Made by a program: the position numbers and the translations under genes. A model generated the notes under the pieces. The model made no database searches, was not told where the DNA came from, and was given only the letters and a program-made list of their open reading frames with translations. This document shows positions 5,551-8,749 of a DNA stretch of 8,749 nucleotides, one piece after another; position 1 is the first letter of the stretch, and each line of letters starts with the position of its first letter. Source of the stretch: an uncultured Clostridium sp. (GTDB lineage Bacteria > Bacillota > Clostridia > Clostridiales > Clostridiaceae); assembly GCA_934777095.1 (NCBI GenBank), contig CAKVNP010000071.1, positions 1 to 8,749 on the forward strand, given 5' to 3'.

Positions 5551-6240
5551 ATGAAATACGAAGTAATAATATTTGATGCAGATGAAACTCTATTTGATTT
5601 TAAAAGATCAGAAAAAGAAGCTTTTAAGAAGGCTATGATTTCTCAAGGAATTGAATATGATGAAAACTACCATTTGAAAATATATCATGAAATAAACACT
5701 GCTATCTGGAAAGAATTTGAGCAGGGGCTTATTACACAGGAAAGACTAAAGGTAGATAGATTTAAAAGGCTGTCAGATAAACTAGATATTGAGTTAGATG
5801 CTGAAAAAATGGCAGAACAGTATATGGAACATTTATCAGATGCTTCTTTTTTATATGATGCTGCCATAGAGCTTTTAGAAAGTTTAAAGGATAAATACAA
5901 ACTGGTAATTATAACCAATGGACTTACTAAGGTTCAAGATAAAAGAATCAGAAAATCTATTGCAGCCAAATATTTTGATGACATTGTAATTTCGGAAGAG
6001 GTTTCAATATCTAAACCAAATGCTGAAATATTCCATCATGCTTTAGAAAGAATTAATTATCAGGATAAAAGCAAGGTATTAATGGTAGGAGATAGTTTGA
6101 CTTCTGATATAAAAGGTGGAATTAATGCTGGTATAGATACATGCTGGTATAATCCTCATAAGATTAAAAATGCTATGGGAATAGAGCCTACATATGAAGT
6201 AGCTAATTATGAAGAATTAAAACTAATATTAGAAAAATAG
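5551..6240 (+). CDS. HAD-family nucleotidase of the YjjG/YfnB type
   Basis: A 229-residue haloacid dehalogenase-like phosphatase. It resembles the YjjG family of 5'-nucleotidases, which hydrolyse pyrimidine nucleoside monophosphates including non-canonical ones (house-cleaning). Four HAD motifs are complete: FDADETLF with nucleophile Asp9 and acid Asp11; IITNG with Thr122; Lys155 in SISKPNAEIF; and MVGDSLTSDIKGG with Asp181 and Asp186 for Mg binding. NAGIDTCWYN (192-201) and VISEEV (146-151) are close to YjjG. The helical cap lies between about 17 and 100. The ATG at 5551 is preferred because GGAGG (5541-5545) precedes it at proper distance; the in-frame ATG at 5533 would place this ribosome site inside the coding region. 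It is monocistronic, between a terminator and convergent thrS. Exact substrates cannot be told from sequence. Confidence 0.88.
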   Translation: MKYEVIIFDADETLFDFKRSEKEAFKKAMISQGIEYDENYHLKIYHEINTAIWKEFEQGLITQERLKVDRFKRLSDKLDIELDAEKMAEQYMEHLSDASFLYDAAIELLESLKDKYKLVIITNGLTKVQDKRIRKSIAAKYFDDIVISEEVSISKPNAEIFHHALERINYQDKSKVLMVGDSLTSDIKGGINAGIDTCWYNPHKIKNAMGIEPTYEVANYEELKLILEK

Positions 6241-6244
6241 ATAA

Positions 6245-6296
6245 TGAATGTTGCTGGAGGCAGGTGAAGGTTCACTTGCCACTAGGGCAACATTCA
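6245..6296. repeat. Relatively GC-rich nested palindrome (REP-like) after the nucleotidase gene
   Basis: The outer arms TGAATGTTGC (6245-6254) and GCAACATTCA (6287-6296) are perfect. The inner arms GGCAGGTGAA (6259-6268) and TTCACTTGCC (6271-6280) match with one wobble. The block is about half G+C in a strongly AT-rich setting and has no T-tract, so it is not a standard terminator. It begins 5 bases after the nucleotidase stop codon. Confidence 0.65.
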
Positions 6297-6385
6297 CTTG
6301 CAGAGGACAGAATAATTAAGAGATAAATGAACAAAATAAATTGCAGTAACAAGAAAAACTCATTACTGCAATTGCAACATTCACT
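6287..6385. repeat. Direct repeat GCAACATTCACT flanking the gap between convergent genes
   Basis: GCAACATTCACT occurs at 6287-6298 and again at 6374-6385, and its inverse forms the arm at 6245-6254. The copies frame the intergenic region, which suggests one composite repeat unit or a recombination or insertion footprint. Confidence 0.55.
6339..6373 (-). terminator. Probable terminator of thrS
   Basis: AATTGCAGTAA (6339-6349) and TTACTGCAATT (6363-6373) form a perfect 11-bp stem with a 13-base loop. On the reverse strand it is followed by TTTATTTTGTT, a U-rich tail. It lies about 20 bases past the thrS stop. Confidence 0.65.
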
Positions 6386-6391
6386 ATTTAA

Positions 6392-8323
6392 TTATCTTAC
6401 TTTATTAGCTATTTCTTCTTTGATTCTAGCAACAATAGTATCTAAAGCTATTGGGCCTTCTTCTCCGTTAAGTCTGCTTCTTACAGCAACTTCATTGTTA
6501 GCTTCTTCTTTTTCACCTACAACGAAGATGTAAGGAACTCTTTCAAGTCTAGCTTCTCTAATCTTATAACCGATTTTTTCAGTTCTGTAGTCAGCTTCAA
6601 CTTTGATTCCGTTATTTCTTAAAGTTCTTACTACTTTATCAGTGTAGTCATTGTACTTATCTGATAAAGGTAATACTTTAACTTGAACTGGAGCTAACCA
6701 GGTTGGGAATGCACCAGCGTATTTTTCAATAAGCATAGCGATAGTTCTTTCATAGCATCCAATTGATGATCTATGGATAACGAATGGTATTTTCTTGTTA
6801 CCATCTTTATCGATGTAAGACATTCCTAATCTTTCACCTAAAGCAAAGTCGATTTGAACTGTGATGATAGTATCTTCTTTTCCATGAACGTTCTTGAATT
6901 GGATATCAAGCTTTGGTCCGTAGAATGCTGCTTCACCTTCAGCTTCAACGTAATCTATCTTTAAGTGGTCTAGGATAGTTCTCATTTGGTTTTGAGTAGC
7001 TTCCCAAGCTTCTGGGTTATTGATGTACTTTTCAGTGTTATTAGGATCCCATTTAGAGAATCTGTAAGTGATGTCTCCATCGATTCCTAAAGTGCTCATA
7101 ACGTAGTTGATTAAATCAATAACTTCTTTGAATTCAGATTCTAATTGTTCAGGAGTACAAATAATATGTCCTTCTGATAAAGTAAATTGTCTAACTCTGA
7201 TAAGACCGTGCATTTCTCCTGAAGCTTCTTTTCTGAATAGAGTAGAAGTTTCTGCATATCTTATTGGAAGATCTCTGTAGCTGTGTTGTTCAGCATTGTA
7301 TACTGTGAATTGGAATGGACAAGTCATTGGTCTTAATGCCATAACTTCTGAATCAGTTTCTTCATCACCTAATACGAACATACCATCTTTATAGTGATCC
7401 CAGTGTCCTGAAGCTTTGAATAAATCATTTTTTGACATGAATGGAGTCTTAGTTAATACATATCCACGTCTTTCTTCTTCATCTTCAATCCATCTTTGTA
7501 GAGTTTGGAATATCTTAGCTCCCTTAGGCATGAATAGAGGTAAACCTTGACCTACTTTTTCATCAGTTGTGAAGATTCCAAGTTCTCTTCCTAATTTATT
7601 GTGATCTCTCTTTTTAGCTTCTTCTAAAGCTTCTAAGTGAGCATCTAAATCAGCTTTCTTTAAAAATGCTGTTCCGTAAATTCTAGAAAGCATTTTATTT
7701 TTTTCATCACCTTTCCAGTAAGCACCGGCAGTTCTTAAAAGCTTTATGGCTTTAATATTTTTTAATGACATTACGTGAGGACCAGCACAAAGGTCTGTGA
7801 AATCACCCATTTTGTAGAAAGATATAATTTCATCTTCTGGAAGGTCATTTATTAATTCAACCTTATAAGGTTCATCCTTCATAAGTTCTAAAGCTTCATT
7901 TCTTGGAAGTTCAAATCTTTCTATTGAAGGATTTTCTTTTATTATTTTTTTCATTTCAGCTTCTATTTTATCTAAATCATCTGCTGTAAAAGCTTTTTCT
8001 ACATCAAAATCATAATAAAAGCCGTTAGCAATTGCAGGACCTATAGCAATTTTTGCTTCAGGGAATAATCTTTTTACTGCAGCAGCAAGAACATGAGAAA
8101 TACTATGTCTTACAGTATCTTTTCCTTCTTGAGCATCAAAAGTGCAAATTTCTAATTCACAATCTTCATTTAAAGTTGTTCTTAAATCAACAACATTTCC
8201 ATTTACTATTCCACATTGTGCAACTCTTGCTAAACCTTCACTAATTGCTTTAGCAACATCTAAAACTGAAGATCCATTTTCAACTTCTTTAATAGATCCA
8301 TCTTTTAAAGTAATTTTAATCAT
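6392..8323 (-). CDS. thrS: Threonyl-tRNA synthetase
   Basis: A 643-residue class II synthetase that charges tRNA-Thr and removes mischarged serine. Domains in order: TGS (about 1-62); editing domain with HSISH (His73, His77) and CAGPH (Cys179, His183), the usual metal-binding editing residues; catalytic core (about 240-540) with zinc ligands Cys335, His386 and His517, motif 2 around FRKEASGEMHGLIRVR and motif 3 HRSSIGCYERTIAMLIE; and anticodon-binding domain (about 543-643), with YKIREARLERVPYIFVVGEKE typical. The start is supported by AAGGGAG at 8334-8340 on the reverse strand. The core departs from the common bacterial pattern: MTCPFQ where most have MNCPGH, and RQFTLSEGHI where most have RGFTQDDAHI, while all three zinc ligands remain. 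The gene is transcribed alone behind a T-box leader and converges with the nucleotidase gene. Confidence 0.97.
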   Translation of the reverse strand: MIKITLKDGSIKEVENGSSVLDVAKAISEGLARVAQCGIVNGNVVDLRTTLNEDCELEICTFDAQEGKDTVRHSISHVLAAAVKRLFPEAKIAIGPAIANGFYYDFDVEKAFTADDLDKIEAEMKKIIKENPSIERFELPRNEALELMKDEPYKVELINDLPEDEIISFYKMGDFTDLCAGPHVMSLKNIKAIKLLRTAGAYWKGDEKNKMLSRIYGTAFLKKADLDAHLEALEEAKKRDHNKLGRELGIFTTDEKVGQGLPLFMPKGAKIFQTLQRWIEDEEERRGYVLTKTPFMSKNDLFKASGHWDHYKDGMFVLGDEETDSEVMALRPMTCPFQFTVYNAEQHSYRDLPIRYAETSTLFRKEASGEMHGLIRVRQFTLSEGHIICTPEQLESEFKEVIDLINYVMSTLGIDGDITYRFSKWDPNNTEKYINNPEAWEATQNQMRTILDHLKIDYVEAEGEAAFYGPKLDIQFKNVHGKEDTIITVQIDFALGERLGMSYIDKDGNKKIPFVIHRSSIGCYERTIAMLIEKYAGAFPTWLAPVQVKVLPLSDKYNDYTDKVVRTLRNNGIKVEADYRTEKIGYKIREARLERVPYIFVVGEKEEANNEVAVRSRLNGEEGPIALDTIVARIKEEIANKVR

Positions 8324-8458
8324 TTTTAATAACTCCCTTCATTTTTATGTTTTTAGTTAATAATAATGTTGTAAAAAGGTTAAATATGTGTGTAGCGTTT
8401 TGAGGTTAACCTTAATGCAAATTTAAACTTAATTAATTTTGTTAATAAGTTTATGTAT

Positions 8459-8514
8459 AAAAAAAGCTCGTCGTCGCTTTTCTTATACAAATAGTATAGA
8501 AAAGGGACGAGAGC
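8459..8514 (-). terminator. T-box-controlled terminator of thrS
   Basis: On the reverse strand GCTCTCGTC and CTTTTCTATAC (8494-8514) pair with GTATAAGAAAAG and CGACGACGAGC (8466-8488), followed by seven T (8459-8465). Its 5' arm contains the CCCTT needed by the antiterminator, so the two forms exclude each other. Between it and the thrS start, 8324-8458 is a plain AT-rich leader with a small AGGTTAACCT palindrome at 8403-8412. Confidence 0.88.
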
Positions 8515-8708
8515 ATTATAATTCCCGCGGTTCCACCCTTAATTGCCTATAAAATAAAGGCCTCTTAAGAAAACACCGTAACGTGATGCAACGGACTGGA
8601 TTAGAGTCTCTCAGAGGTAGTTTTCAATTAATTTCATATAAAAATACTTTCAGCTATTGTATTTTCTCTCTGAAAATGAAGGTTTAATTTACTTGTCTCT
8701 TCATAGAT
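8459..8708 (-). ncRNA. T-box leader of thrS
   Basis: Read on the reverse strand, the leader has the hallmark T-box AGGGTGGAACCGCGGGAAT (8521-8539), which pairs through AAGGG and CCCTT as antiterminator. The Stem I elements are AGAGAG followed by an AAAATAC/GTATTTT stem (8641-8647 with 8659-8665) capped by a loop with GCTG. The specifier region reads GAAAACTACCTCTGAG (8611-8626), where ACT (8619-8621) and ACC (8616-8618) are both threonine codons; ACC is the usual specifier for thrS. Uncharged tRNA-Thr would stabilise the antiterminator and let thrS be transcribed. The boundary at the 5' side is approximate. Confidence 0.93.
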
Positions 8709-8741
8709 TTAATTTATGGGGTTGTTTCATTAAAAATAAAT

Positions 8742-8747
8742 ACTATA
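8742..8747 (-). promoter_or_regulatory. Candidate -10 box of thrS at the window edge
   Basis: The reverse strand reads TATAGT here, with a predicted start near 8735, just ahead of the T-box Stem I. The -35 box would lie outside the window, so this cannot be confirmed. Confidence 0.35.
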
Positions 8748-8749
8748 AT

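Noticed and set aside
6327..6533. Plus-strand open frame spanning the intergenic gap and the thrS 3' end
   Set aside because: It reads through the terminator hairpin and antisense to conserved ThrRS sequence, without a ribosome site.
8053..8360. Plus-strand open frames over the thrS 5' region
   Set aside because: Low-complexity products antisense to a conserved synthetase; the open frames follow from its codon use.

Overview
The window reads as a chromosomal housekeeping segment of a low-GC anaerobic Firmicute, most likely Clostridium sensu stricto. The evidence is strong AT bias, Gram-positive ribosome binding sites (AGGAGG type), a T-box leader on thrS, a SAM-I (S-box) riboswitch on metY, a DUF1540 protein, and a glutaminyl-tRNA synthetase gene of the kind found in some clostridia. 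I see no phage, plasmid, CRISPR or toxin-antitoxin genes.

Layout: (1) 1-633, minus strand, the N-terminal part of glnS running off the left edge. (2) 864-1184, plus strand, a small protein with two DUF1540 repeats, followed by overlapping terminator-like hairpins. (3) 1343-2914, plus strand, a two-gene operon: a short homoserine dehydrogenase without an ACT domain and 5-formyltetrahydrofolate cyclo-ligase. (4) 2923-4634, a promoter, a SAM-I riboswitch with a large MITE-like insertion in its P3 hairpin, then metY and a terminator. (5) 4651-5504, a stand-alone ribosomal protein S4 paralogue under a near-consensus Fur-type operator, ending in an 18-bp perfect terminator hairpin. (6) 5551-6240, plus strand, a YjjG-type HAD nucleotidase behind a 14-bp dyad. 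(7) 6245-6385, a convergent intergenic region with a relatively GC-rich palindromic repeat and the likely thrS terminator. (8) 6392-8749, minus strand, thrS preceded by a T-box leader.

How the parts fit: hom, the folate enzyme and metY form a methionine and one-carbon theme. Homoserine dehydrogenase supplies homoserine, which after O-acetylation becomes the MetY substrate for homocysteine. Formyl-folate recycling supports the methyl group that turns homocysteine into methionine, and the S-box shuts metY off when SAM is plentiful. The glnS and thrS genes are independent translation genes, with thrS tuned by uncharged tRNA-Thr.

The most interesting items are the SAM riboswitch whose P3 loop carries a mobile-element-like cruciform of about 140 nt, and the zinc-ligand-depleted S4 paralogue behind a Fur-family operator, which suggests a metal-responsive ribosomal protein swap. 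No wholly new multi-gene system is evident.
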